NCBI RefSeq assembly: GCF_000190435.1 | Contig: NC_015152.1 | Coordinates: 2,796,458 to 2,860,457 of the forward strand | DNA from: Sphaerochaeta globosa str. Buddy | GTDB lineage: Bacteria; Spirochaetota; Spirochaetia; Sphaerochaetales; Sphaerochaetaceae | DNA: 64,000 nucleotides | Direction of reading: 5' to 3' | Shown: piece after piece, positions 54,653 through 62,447 of the stretch | Numbering within the stretch: position 1 is the first letter of the stretch | How the letters are laid out: every line of letters begins with the position of its first letter | The notes under the pieces: generated by a model | Told to the model about the DNA's origin: nothing | Seen by the model: the letters and a program-made list of their open reading frames with translations, nothing else | The model's database searches: none | Made by a program: the position numbers and the translations under genes

Positions 54653-54776
54653 GAACAATGAGTCACAGGGTTTACCGGTATAATGCAATAATATTTAGGA
54701 ATTGCACTTTTTTCTCCTTCTATACTGAACCTACACACGGGAAGGGCTCTGCCCTATCCGCAAAAGGGAGGATTCT

Positions 54777-56348
54777 ATGAACAAACACCTACGCATTCTC
54801 GTCGGTCTGGCTCTGTGCCTGATGATGGCACTCTCTTTGCCTGCCCAAGGAACCAAGGAACAAGCGCAAAAGCAAGAATTAATTCCAATCACCATGTGGT
54901 ATGGAGCATTGATGACCGAAGCCGGTCCACCGCCTGCAGACTGGGTCGTGTATGACATCGTACGCGAAAAGCTTGGCATCGAGCTTAGCCTCACTGCCCT
55001 TCCTTCCAGTGAAGGCGACCAAGACGTTAAGGTCCAGGCAGCAGGAGCGGCAAACAACCTTCCCGATGTATTCATGATTCGACGCACCCCGTGGCTGAGG
55101 CTGGTCAAGCAGGGTGTCATTGCAGATGTCGACGACATGTATCCCCTCATGCCCAAACGGACTGAAGAGATGTACACTCCCGGCAGCCGCGCCTACACCA
55201 CCTACAACGGCAAATCCTACGGCCTTGCCTCCCCGGGAGCCATCATCAAGAATGAAGGCGTGGTCATTCGCAAGGACTGGCTGGACAGACTTGGCCTCGC
55301 AGCACCAAAGACAACAGAAGAATTCTTGAACGTCATGCGTGCGTTTACTTTCAACGACCCTGATGGAAACGGCAAGAACGACACCTACGGCTATGGGGCT
55401 TTTTTGGAAATCAATCCGCGTGAGGAAGGACTCGGACGTAGGCTCGACCCCTTCTTCGGAGCATTCGGCGTAGCCGGCACTTGGAACATGAGCAAGGACA
55501 ACTTCGGCCTGAACATCCGAAAGCCCGCATACTACGATGCCCTCGCATTCGTCAAGCAGATGGTTGATGAGCGCTTGATCGATCCAAACTGGCTCTCCTA
55601 CCGCAAGGACGACTTCAGAGCCGCTTGGAAACAGGGCCGCTTCGGCATCATGCGAGAACAGAACGGAGCGCTGGCCATGGAAGCGAACTACAAGCCGTTT
55701 GACATGAATTTCCCCGACGGCCAGTGGATGGTCATCGATCCTCCTATGGGTCCTGAAGGCAAGTCTTCCGTCGGTGTATACTCTGTCACCTACCGCATCA
55801 CTGCCATCAGTGCGAAGGCTGCCAAGGAAGGCAAGAAAGAAGCCATCGCCCGCCTGTTTGAATGGATGAGCAGCGACGAAGGTTACTACTTGCTAGGCTG
55901 GGGTGTTGAAGGTGTGAACTACACCTTTGACAAGGATGGTATCCCGACCGCTGCCGGCATTCCCAATGCTGAGCTTGCTTACACGCAGCCCAAGGGAAGA
56001 CCAGTCATCCAGCTTGCAAATCTCATCTACCGCTATACTGATGCCGAATTGAAGGCCACCTTCCCCACGTACAAAACTGCCAATGGGAGAAGCCAGAGTG
56101 CCTTGGATATTCTGCGGGACTACCAGACCCGCTCTTGGACCGAGGATACCGGTGCCGATACCCTGCCGCTGCCAAATGACGATCTCAAGCGCTTCTATGA
56201 ACAGGGTGTTGCGGAGTTCATCACCGGCCGCAGAGTGCTGAACCAGGCCAACTGGAAGGCCTTTGTAGCAGATTTCGACCGTCTGGGCGGCAAAGCCTGG
56301 GAGGACGAAGCACGTGCCTACGCCCAGGAGAATGGACTCCTGTTGTAG
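54777..56348 (+). CDS. Extracellular solute-binding protein (sugar ABC importer)
   Basis: 523 residues. MNKHLRILVGLALCLMMALSLPAQG is a Sec signal peptide cut after AQG, with no lipobox. The rest is a family 1-type binding protein for oligosaccharides or large sugars (ITMWYGALMTEAGPPPADWVVYDIVREKLGIELSL; NNLPDVFMIRRTPWL; GVVIRKDWLDRLGLAAPKTTEEFLNVMRAF), of the LipO-like subgroup of about 500 residues. GGGAGG precedes the ATG. No permease genes follow in this window, so it uses components encoded elsewhere or its partners were lost. Confidence 0.9.
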   Translation: MNKHLRILVGLALCLMMALSLPAQGTKEQAQKQELIPITMWYGALMTEAGPPPADWVVYDIVREKLGIELSLTALPSSEGDQDVKVQAAGAANNLPDVFMIRRTPWLRLVKQGVIADVDDMYPLMPKRTEEMYTPGSRAYTTYNGKSYGLASPGAIIKNEGVVIRKDWLDRLGLAAPKTTEEFLNVMRAFTFNDPDGNGKNDTYGYGAFLEINPREEGLGRRLDPFFGAFGVAGTWNMSKDNFGLNIRKPAYYDALAFVKQMVDERLIDPNWLSYRKDDFRAAWKQGRFGIMREQNGALAMEANYKPFDMNFPDGQWMVIDPPMGPEGKSSVGVYSVTYRITAISAKAAKEGKKEAIARLFEWMSSDEGYYLLGWGVEGVNYTFDKDGIPTAAGIPNAELAYTQPKGRPVIQLANLIYRYTDAELKATFPTYKTANGRSQSALDILRDYQTRSWTEDTGADTLPLPNDDLKRFYEQGVAEFITGRRVLNQANWKAFVADFDRLGGKAWEDEARAYAQENGLLL

Positions 56349-56361
56349 AAATACCAAATCT

Positions 56362-56394
56362 GAGGGAGCCTGACGGGAACATACAGGCTCCCTC
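56362..56394 (+). terminator. Hairpin after the solute-binding protein gene
   Basis: GAGGGAGCCTG (56362-56372) and CAGGCTCCCTC (56384-56394) form an 11-bp perfect stem with an 11-base loop. The following sequence GCTTTG has few T residues, so it may be a weak terminator or an mRNA-stabilising stem, as is common after binding-protein genes. Confidence 0.6.
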
Positions 56395-56416
56395 GCTTTG
56401 AAAAAGGATGAAGCAT

Positions 56417-57346
56417 ATGGATCGAGCGTTGCTGTTGCGTCTCTTGGGAGAAAAACCTGCCAGACAGGAAAAAACCACCTACAGTCTTGCGACATTGACG
56501 CAGGAGGATGGGTATCGATATACCGAGATCTCCTACCAAGCATGTGACGGTGAGACGGTGCAGGCATTGCTCTTGATCCCCGATGGTGTGGATATTGAAA
56601 CGAGTGAGAAGCATCCCACCATCATCGCCCACCATCAGCACGGAGGGCGATACGATGCCGGGATGCTCGAGCCGGCAGGCTTGTGCGAAAATCCGGCCAA
56701 CACCTTCGCTCTCACACTCTGCAAGGCAGGCTTTGTCGTCCTCTGCCCCGAGCAGATAGGATTTGGCCGAAGAAGAGAGAAGCTCTCTGACGGACAGTAC
56801 ATGAACGGCCGAGACAATGAGCGCTGGCTCTTCATTCAGTACTACCTTCAAGGCCGTACGCTACTTGGCAAGTGCCTGTTCGACCTGGAATGTGCGGTGG
56901 ATGTACTCGCTAATGTACCATTTGTGGACAAGGAGCGCATCGGCATCTGTGGCCACTCAATGGGAGGCCTTATCGCCTACTGGTTCGGCTGGTATGAAAA
57001 GCGGATCAAGGCAATCACCTCGGCATGCGGCTTCTCCTCTCTTACACTTCTTCAGGAACGACACCTGAACCACACCTTCACCATGTACCTGCCCAGCATC
57101 CTGAACTACGGGGATACCCCGGACCTGCTTGATGAAATCTGTCCCAAACCGCTGTATCTCACCTTCGGAGCTGAGGACAGGATTTTCCCTGTGGACGCCT
57201 CTTTGGACATCTGCAGAAAGGCTCAAAGCATCTATACCCTTCAGGAAGCGTCCAATCAGTGCATAACAGAAGTGACTGAGGATGGACATGTCTTCACAGA
57301 GGAGAAACAATCAAGAGCGGCAAACTTTTTCAGAAGGTTTTTATAG
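56417..57346 (+). CDS. Alpha/beta hydrolase, acetylxylan esterase/dienelactone hydrolase-like
   Basis: 309 residues from ATG 56417, chosen because AAAAAGGA is at standard spacing; the in-frame ATG at 56408 is the alternative. The fold is marked by PTIIAHHQHGGRYD, VVLCPEQIGFGRRRE, the elbow GICGHSMGGLIAYW near 178, the acid in GAEDRIFPVDAS and the histidine in DGHVF. It has no signal peptide, so acts in the cytosol, perhaps removing acyl groups from imported sugars. It follows the solute-binding gene after the stem, and convergently meets a small minus-strand frame at 57330. Confidence 0.88.
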   Translation: MDRALLLRLLGEKPARQEKTTYSLATLTQEDGYRYTEISYQACDGETVQALLLIPDGVDIETSEKHPTIIAHHQHGGRYDAGMLEPAGLCENPANTFALTLCKAGFVVLCPEQIGFGRRREKLSDGQYMNGRDNERWLFIQYYLQGRTLLGKCLFDLECAVDVLANVPFVDKERIGICGHSMGGLIAYWFGWYEKRIKAITSACGFSSLTLLQERHLNHTFTMYLPSILNYGDTPDLLDEICPKPLYLTFGAEDRIFPVDASLDICRKAQSIYTLQEASNQCITEVTEDGHVFTEEKQSRAANFFRRFL

Positions 57347-57500
57347 TACTACCAAGTTCTGTTGCTATTGCCTGTAGGATATCCTCTGAGCTAAATCGTC
57401 TCTGATCACTCTCAGCTTCTTGTTCTGCGAATACAAGGCTTTCATATGCCAAATCAGAAAAATCAATTTCATGGTTCGTGTCTGCTTGGTTGCTATTCAT
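57330..57500 (-). CDS. Possible small acidic protein
   Basis: A 56-residue frame (MNSNQADTNHEIDFSDLAYESLVFAEQEAESDQRRFSSEDILQAIATELG) starting at 57500; an ATG at 57524 is an alternative. The composition is protein-like and acidic, reminiscent of small antitoxins, but there is no good ribosome site and it overlaps the hydrolase gene end. No family recognised. Confidence 0.3.
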   Translation of the reverse strand: MNSNQADTNHEIDFSDLAYESLVFAEQEAESDQRRFSSEDILQAIATELGSTIKTF

Positions 57501-57562
57501 AGGTGCATGATACCATAGTACCAAGACAACAATAAATCATTCTCTCTATCTTGCTCAGCTCC

Positions 57563-57598
57563 TTGTTATATTTCTAGAATGCACTATAATTAGTGCAT
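57563..57598 (+). promoter_or_regulatory. Promoter and operator of AbiE system 2, leaderless start
   Basis: TTGTTA (57563-57568) and TATAAT (57585-57590) with 16 bases between are a strong promoter. The -10 box lies in the middle of a perfect palindrome, ATGCACTATAATTAGTGCAT (57579-57598). The antitoxin ATG is at 57600, ten bases after TATAAT, so transcription would start at about the start codon and the mRNA would lack a leader. A repressor binding here would block the promoter completely; AbiEi itself is the likely one. Confidence 0.75.
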
Positions 57599-57599
57599 C

Positions 57600-58232
57600 A
57601 TGGAAACAAATGAACGTGCTTCATATCTCACATTCCGATCTATCTTCTCTGAAATGGGTTGCTTCTCCCTGAATCAAATACGCTTTGGTGGAGTATACCA
57701 AGTGGGCAGGAACTCCATTTCCCGGTGGGTTAAGGAAGGCAAGCTAATACAGCTTAGGCAAGGAATGTATGCATTTCCCGATGTAAAGCAGGATGGTGAT
57801 GCCCCATTCTACATTGCAAACAAGCTCTATACACCATCATACATCAGCATCCACTCGGCACTCGCTTTCTATGGAATGATACCTGAAGCGGTAGTTCAAA
57901 TTACGAGTGTCGGCAGCAGAAAAACAACCTTCTTTGAGAATGAGCTGGGACAGTTCAGCTACCATACCGTGAAAAGGGAAGCGATGTTTGGCTACACAAT
58001 CGAACAAAGTGCCTTCCATCCAACTTGGGGAATGCTCATCGCTGAACGGGAAAAAGCAATCTTGGACTTGCTCTACCTGTATCCACAGTACACGAGCAAA
58101 CTGGACATGCTTGACTTGCGTCTGGACCTGGATGACGTCGATATAGTAAAACTCGATGCCTATACAGTGCAGTATGGAGTAAGAGCCCTCGAAAAGCGTG
58201 TACAAACCTTGAAGGAGGCGTATTCTATATGA
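57600..58232 (+). CDS. abiEi: Type IV toxin-antitoxin system antitoxin, AbiEi family (second copy)
   Basis: 210 residues. A winged helix occupies residues 10-60 (MGCFSLNQIRFGGVYQVGRNSISRWVKEGKLIQLRQGMYAFPD), followed by the AbiEi body with YTPSYISIHSALAFYGMIPEAVVQITSVGSRKTTFF and IAEREKAILDLLYLYP. It represses and neutralises the toxin encoded next, with which it overlaps by four bases (ATGA). It shares little sequence with the first copy at 17966, so the two systems are likely independent acquisitions. No Shine-Dalgarno sequence is found, in line with a leaderless start. Confidence 0.85.
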   Translation: METNERASYLTFRSIFSEMGCFSLNQIRFGGVYQVGRNSISRWVKEGKLIQLRQGMYAFPDVKQDGDAPFYIANKLYTPSYISIHSALAFYGMIPEAVVQITSVGSRKTTFFENELGQFSYHTVKREAMFGYTIEQSAFHPTWGMLIAEREKAILDLLYLYPQYTSKLDMLDLRLDLDDVDIVKLDAYTVQYGVRALEKRVQTLKEAYSI

Positions 58233-59020
58233 TCGATCTACAAGCATTGCAACACTACTTTCCCGTCACGGTACAACGAAGAACAGACTTGGCTGCTTAT
58301 ATGGTAAAAGAATACCTGCAGTGCCAAATATTGGAATATCTAGGCCATACGCAATATATGGAGCACCTCACATTCATCGGTGGAACAAACCTCCGTTTGA
58401 TCAAGCGAATCGACCGTTTCAGTGAGGATCTCGATTTTGATTGCAAGAACCTCAGTTCTGAAGAGTTTCAGGAGATGACAGACTTGGTAATCAAGCATCT
58501 TTTGGACCAAGGGTACAACGTTGAGCCAAAACCGCAGGAACATGAGGGACTGCATGCCTATCGAAGAAGCTTGTATTTCCCCCAGCTTCTCTTTTCCTTG
58601 AACCTCAGCGGTTATAAAAATGCAAAATTCCTTATAAAGCTTGAGATGCAGGACCAAGGATACACCTATCCTGTTAAGCGTGCCTTTATCCAGAGCTGTG
58701 GTTTCCATTTCCCTGTCCCTGTTCCTCCGGATGACATATTGTGTGCCATGAAAATTTCAGCTCTGCTTTCAAGAACAAAGGGAAGAGATATCTATGATGC
58801 TCAGTTTCTGCTAACACAAACAAAGCCCAACTATGACTTTCTTTCAGTAAAGCAAGGGATTACAAGCGAAGCCGAGCTCAAGCAGGCAATTCTGGAACGT
58901 CTCAAACAAGTCGACCTATCTCTGAAGCAGCATGATTGTGAACATCTGCTCTTCGACAAACAAAAGAGCAGTAGCATTCTCTATTTCCCAGAATTCATAC
59001 AGTCCTACCGTGAAGCCTGA
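58229..59020 (+). CDS. abiEii: Type IV toxin-antitoxin system toxin, AbiEii nucleotidyltransferase (second copy)
   Basis: 263 residues. The nucleotidyltransferase motifs are FIGGTNLRLIKRIDRFSEDLDFDC near 50-73 (GGT and D-L-D-F-D). A later KGRDIYDAQFLL segment corresponds to the D-L-[FY]-D helix of the family. All motifs are intact. The gene is coupled to the antitoxin gene by a 4-bp overlap, and its stop lies inside the 3' end of the convergent lipoprotein gene (16 bp overlap). Confidence 0.88.
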   Translation: MIDLQALQHYFPVTVQRRTDLAAYMVKEYLQCQILEYLGHTQYMEHLTFIGGTNLRLIKRIDRFSEDLDFDCKNLSSEEFQEMTDLVIKHLLDQGYNVEPKPQEHEGLHAYRRSLYFPQLLFSLNLSGYKNAKFLIKLEMQDQGYTYPVKRAFIQSCGFHFPVPVPPDDILCAMKISALLSRTKGRDIYDAQFLLTQTKPNYDFLSVKQGITSEAELKQAILERLKQVDLSLKQHDCEHLLFDKQKSSSILYFPEFIQSYREA

Positions 59021-59499
59021 GCACTCACATTCACCGCTAATGGTACCGAAAGGTTTATACTCACCGAACCCTCGACATCGTAACCGACCGACTTAATGTA
59101 GTACCTTCCGGCTTTCAAGTTCACCGTCCGGTTGGCATAGCCTGAACCTTGGATAAGGGTGACAACTTCCTGCCGGACGGTATCGACGAGAACCAGCTTG
59201 AAGTGTGTGGTATCGACAGAGCTGCTGATGGTAATAGTCACGTACCCACTCTGGTCGCAATCGAGGCGGTAGAGCGTCTCGATGCCATGAAAGCCTCGAA
59301 AGGAAAGGCTAGCATTGCGATTTGTGAGACTCAAATTCCGATTACGGTAAAAGAATGAGTCACCGGCTTGCAGCATCCTCTGCTGGTCATCGACAATTGA
59401 CGGTGAATAAGAACCGAGGCAGATATTGCCCATGAACGAGCAGGAACTCAAGACGAGGCAAACGATACTAAGCAAAAGTAAATGTTGTAATTGTTTCAT
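59005..59499 (-). CDS. Small lipoprotein, beta-rich, unknown function
   Basis: 164 residues starting at ATG 59499 with GGAGA upstream. MKQLQHLLLLSIVCLVLSSC is a lipoprotein signal with LSSC. The mature part (ETLYRLDCDQSGYVTITISSS, KLVLVDTVRQEVVTLIQGSG, LKAGRYYIKSVGYD) resembles bacterial pre-peptidase C-terminal-like beta-sandwich domains. No named family is certain. It would be membrane-anchored. Confidence 0.75.
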   Translation of the reverse strand: MKQLQHLLLLSIVCLVLSSCSFMGNICLGSYSPSIVDDQQRMLQAGDSFFYRNRNLSLTNRNASLSFRGFHGIETLYRLDCDQSGYVTITISSSVDTTHFKLVLVDTVRQEVVTLIQGSGYANRTVNLKAGRYYIKSVGYDVEGSVSINLSVPLAVNVSAQASR

Positions 59500-59607
59500 A
59501 ACGTATCTCCAATGCCCCAAACTTAGATTTATTACAAAAAAATTACACTCAGAAACTCTTCGTAGTTACGCTTTCCTACGACCAAGTATTGCCTATCAGG
59601 GAGTGCG

Positions 59608-60552
59608 ATGGTACGCTTTTTCCCTATGAAGCACTTCATCCTACTGGTCTACATTTTGATCTTCTCCACCGGCTTTGCCTCCCTTGCAGGCTTGGGTGTG
59701 CTTGCTGTGCGTCTCTCTCATCCGTTTGTCAAACGAATGCTCTTGGTGCAGAGCCTGTTCATCGCCAACCTTGCACTGGTTGCCATTTACTACTATACCA
59801 TGCAGGTGGTAGAGCTCGTCGGAACTTCGTCTTCAATAGACTTCACCTTCGGCATCATTGCTACGATTCTCAGTATTGCCCTCTACGGGTCGTTGGTCTT
59901 TCTGCTGTCACTTCACTCATTTCGCACTGCTAATAAAAGTCTCTATAAAACAGCTCTCGCCCTTTGTTTGACAACCATTGCCATCCAAATCGTGCATCTG
60001 CTCTCTGCTCTACTCGGGTCGCCTGGGTTGGTGCAATCGTCACTGTGGCAGGTTGCCACCTATTTGATAATTGCCCTGGCAATGGGAGCCCTAGGTCTTC
60101 TGCTCATAAAAAGCCGCACAAGCAATGACCACCCCTCCCTTCAGATTCTCTTTAAGGGAATCGGGCTATGCTGCCTACTCTTTGTTCCCATGGGGGCGAT
60201 AGAGTATGTTCTGGAAGTATTTTCCCTGTATGCCTACCAACCGCTGAGTTTGGAGTATCTGCTGTACTTGGGCATCAACATCACAATTCTCTTGGCCGCT
60301 GTACAGGTCCTTGCCAAGCAACCTAAAAGCGGAGCCGCCTTTGGTGAGCTCTCTTTAGAAACAGCGAAGCGCTTTCTGCTCACCGCCCGTGAGCAGGAAA
60401 TGGCATCACTCATAGCACAGGGACTTACGAACAAGGAAATCGCTTTTCGTCTCGGTATTTCCGAGGCAACGGTACGCACCCATATCTACAATCTATTCCA
60501 GAAAGTCGGTGTGCAAAGCCGTATCGAACTGCTGAATGTGCTGCATCAATAG
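59608..60552 (+). CDS. LuxR-type regulator with N-terminal membrane domain
   Basis: 314 residues. Seven hydrophobic helices in residues 5-235 form a membrane sensor; the C-terminus (FLLTAREQEMASLIAQGLTNKEIAFRLGISEATVRTHIYNLFQKVGVQSRIELLNVLHQ) is a LuxR helix-turn-helix. The combination implies DNA binding from the membrane. GGGAG precedes the ATG; an ATG at 59626 would also fit. The lipoprotein peptidase gene 107 bp downstream is the first candidate target. Confidence 0.9.
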   Translation: MVRFFPMKHFILLVYILIFSTGFASLAGLGVLAVRLSHPFVKRMLLVQSLFIANLALVAIYYYTMQVVELVGTSSSIDFTFGIIATILSIALYGSLVFLLSLHSFRTANKSLYKTALALCLTTIAIQIVHLLSALLGSPGLVQSSLWQVATYLIIALAMGALGLLLIKSRTSNDHPSLQILFKGIGLCCLLFVPMGAIEYVLEVFSLYAYQPLSLEYLLYLGINITILLAAVQVLAKQPKSGAAFGELSLETAKRFLLTAREQEMASLIAQGLTNKEIAFRLGISEATVRTHIYNLFQKVGVQSRIELLNVLHQ

Positions 60553-60659
60553 GGCTCTACGATACAGTACGTAGATGAGTTTTACAGTACTCAACGTTTC
60601 TTCCGATAGGTTTTCCCTCACTGGCTCCCTACACTTGGCCTAGTAAGGAGTCAACAATC

Positions 60660-61730
60660 ATGCATCACAAATTCATCACAGCAAGCGTTCTCATTTTTTG
60701 CCTACTTCTTCTGGCAACTTCCTGCACCCACACAGCGAAAGTACAGGATGAAGAGGGAAACACACTCGCCCTTGAGCTTCATAGCAAGCAGAGAGTCTCG
60801 ATCAACGGTACCAAGCAGACCATCTACACAGCAGGAACTGACAAGAACAACCCAATTCTTCTGTGGCTCGACGGAGGCCCCGGCGGCTCGGAGCTTGCCT
60901 GGGTGAGAAAGTATCTGGGGCCGCTGCATCAGGATTTCACCATTGTCTGCTGGGACCAACGAGGTGTTGCTGCAAGCTTCAAGGCAGCAAAGAAAGGACA
61001 AAGTGTTGAGGACTACGTCCTGGATGTCATCGCCCTCTCCGAGTACCTGGTAAAGGAACATGGACAGAAAAAAATCTTCCTACTTGGTCACTCCTGGGGT
61101 GGGTTCATCGGAGCCTTGGCAACCCAACAGCGACCCGATCTCTACCATGCCTTTATCGCAGCCTCCCCGCATGTGAACTCCACCGAGAACGACACCATCG
61201 GGTACCACATGATTCTGGATGGAGCCAAGAAACGGGGCGACACCAAAACAGTAGCGAAGCTTGAGGCTATCGGCCTGCCTCCCTATGAGAAGCTGGACAA
61301 GAAAGGCAATGTAATTGGCGATGGGGATGCTTACTATGCAGTGCTTTCGCGTCTCTATTCCTACAGCCCCAAAGCCCTTTCAGACTCGGGTTTCCGTTCA
61401 GAGATTCTATTCCTGGCCCCGGAGCATTCATTCTTTGATCGAATCAATCTAATAAAGGGCTTAATTCAGGGAGTGAAAGAGGTCTATCCACAGCTGAGGC
61501 ACCGTAGTCTGGAGAACGAAGCAACTCAGTTCGACTGCCCTTTGGTGGTAGTCAATGCTACATACGACTACAGCTGTGTAGCATCAATTACCGAGCGATG
61601 GTATTCCAAGGCAAAAGCACCAAGCAAGCACTACCTTTGGCTTGAGCGATCAGGGCATAACGGTGTGTATACACAAGCATCCATGTTCATCGACTTCATG
61701 GTCAGTGAAGTTCTGCCGCTGAAGAACTAA
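60660..61730 (+). CDS. Alpha/beta hydrolase lipoprotein, proline iminopeptidase-like
   Basis: 356 residues. MHHKFITASVLIFCLLLLATSC is a lipoprotein signal with ATSC. The hydrolase has the oxyanion segment LWLDGGPGGSEL, the D-Q-R-G motif WDQRGVAAS, nucleophile GHSWGGFIGA and a late ERSGHNGVY histidine, all typical of proline iminopeptidase and relatives. AAGGAG precedes the ATG. Peptide or ester hydrolysis on the outer face of the membrane is expected. Downstream of the membrane LuxR regulator on the same strand. Confidence 0.9.
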   Translation: MHHKFITASVLIFCLLLLATSCTHTAKVQDEEGNTLALELHSKQRVSINGTKQTIYTAGTDKNNPILLWLDGGPGGSELAWVRKYLGPLHQDFTIVCWDQRGVAASFKAAKKGQSVEDYVLDVIALSEYLVKEHGQKKIFLLGHSWGGFIGALATQQRPDLYHAFIAASPHVNSTENDTIGYHMILDGAKKRGDTKTVAKLEAIGLPPYEKLDKKGNVIGDGDAYYAVLSRLYSYSPKALSDSGFRSEILFLAPEHSFFDRINLIKGLIQGVKEVYPQLRHRSLENEATQFDCPLVVVNATYDYSCVASITERWYSKAKAPSKHYLWLERSGHNGVYTQASMFIDFMVSEVLPLKN

Positions 61731-61746
61731 GGTAGGTTTACAAGAT

Positions 61747-61776
61747 TTTGTAAGCTATTTTGAAATAGCTTACAAA
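61747..61776 (+). promoter_or_regulatory. 30-bp perfect palindrome after the peptidase gene
   Basis: TTTGTAAGCTATTT (61747-61760) and AAATAGCTTACAAA (61763-61776) are perfect 14-base arms with TG between. The arms include TTGTAAGCT, which also occurs near the FMN reductase operator (16981-17003, inverted). No T-run follows directly, so it is at least as likely to be an operator as a terminator. Confidence 0.5.
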
Positions 61777-61807
61777 TATTTGTATGCCCCTTGACTGAAG
61801 CAGTTCA

Positions 61808-61917
61808 CTCCTCCCTCCTTTCATTGCAGGGAGGAGGCAAGTATGGTAGGCTTGAATGAAAAAGGAACACCGAGTAGACGTTTATCAAACACTATTCTAT
61901 GCCTGTTTTTTAAGTAA
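61808..61917 (+). other. SD-covering hairpin and a 24-codon frame
   Basis: CTCCTCCCT (61808-61816) pairs perfectly with AGGGAGGAG (61828-61836). The right arm is a strong Shine-Dalgarno sequence seven bases before ATG 61843, which opens a 24-codon frame (MVGLNEKGTPSRRLSNTILC...) ending at 61917. This looks like a sequestered ribosome site for a tiny peptide, or a stem with no coding purpose. The gene is not established. Confidence 0.3.
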
Positions 61918-61939
61918 ATAGTAGGATAAATTCTTGTTT

Positions 61940-61987
61940 TTTACTTATATTTTACTTATATTATAAATGAAAATTGAATGAAAATTG
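61940..61987 (+). repeat. Two 11-bp tandem duplications upstream of the HTH gene
   Basis: TTTACTTATAT is repeated head to tail (61940-61950 and 61951-61961), then AATGAAAATTG is repeated head to tail (61966-61976 and 61977-61987). An 11-bp period is about one helical turn, so the same face of DNA would be presented twice, as in a protein-binding site. Both lie in the AT-rich promoter region of the small regulator genes at 62003-62447. Confidence 0.5.
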
Positions 61988-62002
61988 AAAGCCATCAAAC
62001 AA

Positions 62003-62128
62003 ATGAAGAAGATTCCAAAATCAGATCAAATGAGAATTTCTGCCCATGTTGACTCACTGGAGGATGGAATCGTAATCATCAGCATTGAAGAGGTAAGAAA
62101 ACGTGATGAGCGCACATACTCAGTATAG
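62003..62128 (+). CDS. Possible 41-residue peptide ahead of the HTH antitoxin
   Basis: Frame MKKIPKSDQMRISAHVDSLEDGIVIISIEEVRKRDERTYSV, overlapping the following HTH gene by 23 bp. It occupies the place where a RelE-type toxin gene usually sits but is too short for one. It could be a remnant, a real small partner or chance. No strong ribosome site is visible. Confidence 0.3.
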   Translation: MKKIPKSDQMRISAHVDSLEDGIVIISIEEVRKRDERTYSV

Positions 62129-62447
62129 CAGAGTGGTTGGATCGGATGGTAAAACACACTATTTCCTCGTGCCTGTGGAAGACTTTCAGAAGTTGATAGT
62201 CCAATCAAAACAAGATGAACAAATTTCCATACCCAATGCTGTGGTTAAACTCCATCTGTTGGATGAACTCTCTGTTATTGCAGCATGGCGGACATATCTG
62301 GGATTGACCCAGGAGGAAGTGGCGCATAGGCTCAATGTCTCTCAAGCTGCCTACTGTCAGATGGAAAAAGCGAAGCGTCCGAGACAAGCAACAAGGAATC
62401 GAGTTGCTATAGCTTTCGGGTTGGATGCACGACAGCTTTCTTTCTAG
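62106..62447 (+). CDS. HTH-type antitoxin-like regulator (XRE family)
   Basis: 113 residues from ATG 62106 (a GTG precedes directly). The N-terminal 40 residues (GKTHYFLVPVEDFQKLIVQSK) resemble the Phd-like/RelB-like dimer part; residues 60-110 are an XRE helix-turn-helix (YLGLTQEEVAHRLNVSQAAYCQMEKAKRPRQATRNRVAIAFGL). Antitoxins of HigA/relBE-like pairs have this layout. No toxin gene is visible next to it. Probably represses its own promoter at the tandem repeats upstream. Confidence 0.82.
   Translation: MSAHTQYSRVVGSDGKTHYFLVPVEDFQKLIVQSKQDEQISIPNAVVKLHLLDELSVIAAWRTYLGLTQEEVAHRLNVSQAAYCQMEKAKRPRQATRNRVAIAFGLDARQLSF

Noticed and set aside
54679-54726. Promoter of the solute-binding gene from TATAAT or TATACT boxes
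   Set aside because: Neither box has a -35 element at acceptable spacing (TTGCAC to TATACT is only 13 bases), so no call was made.
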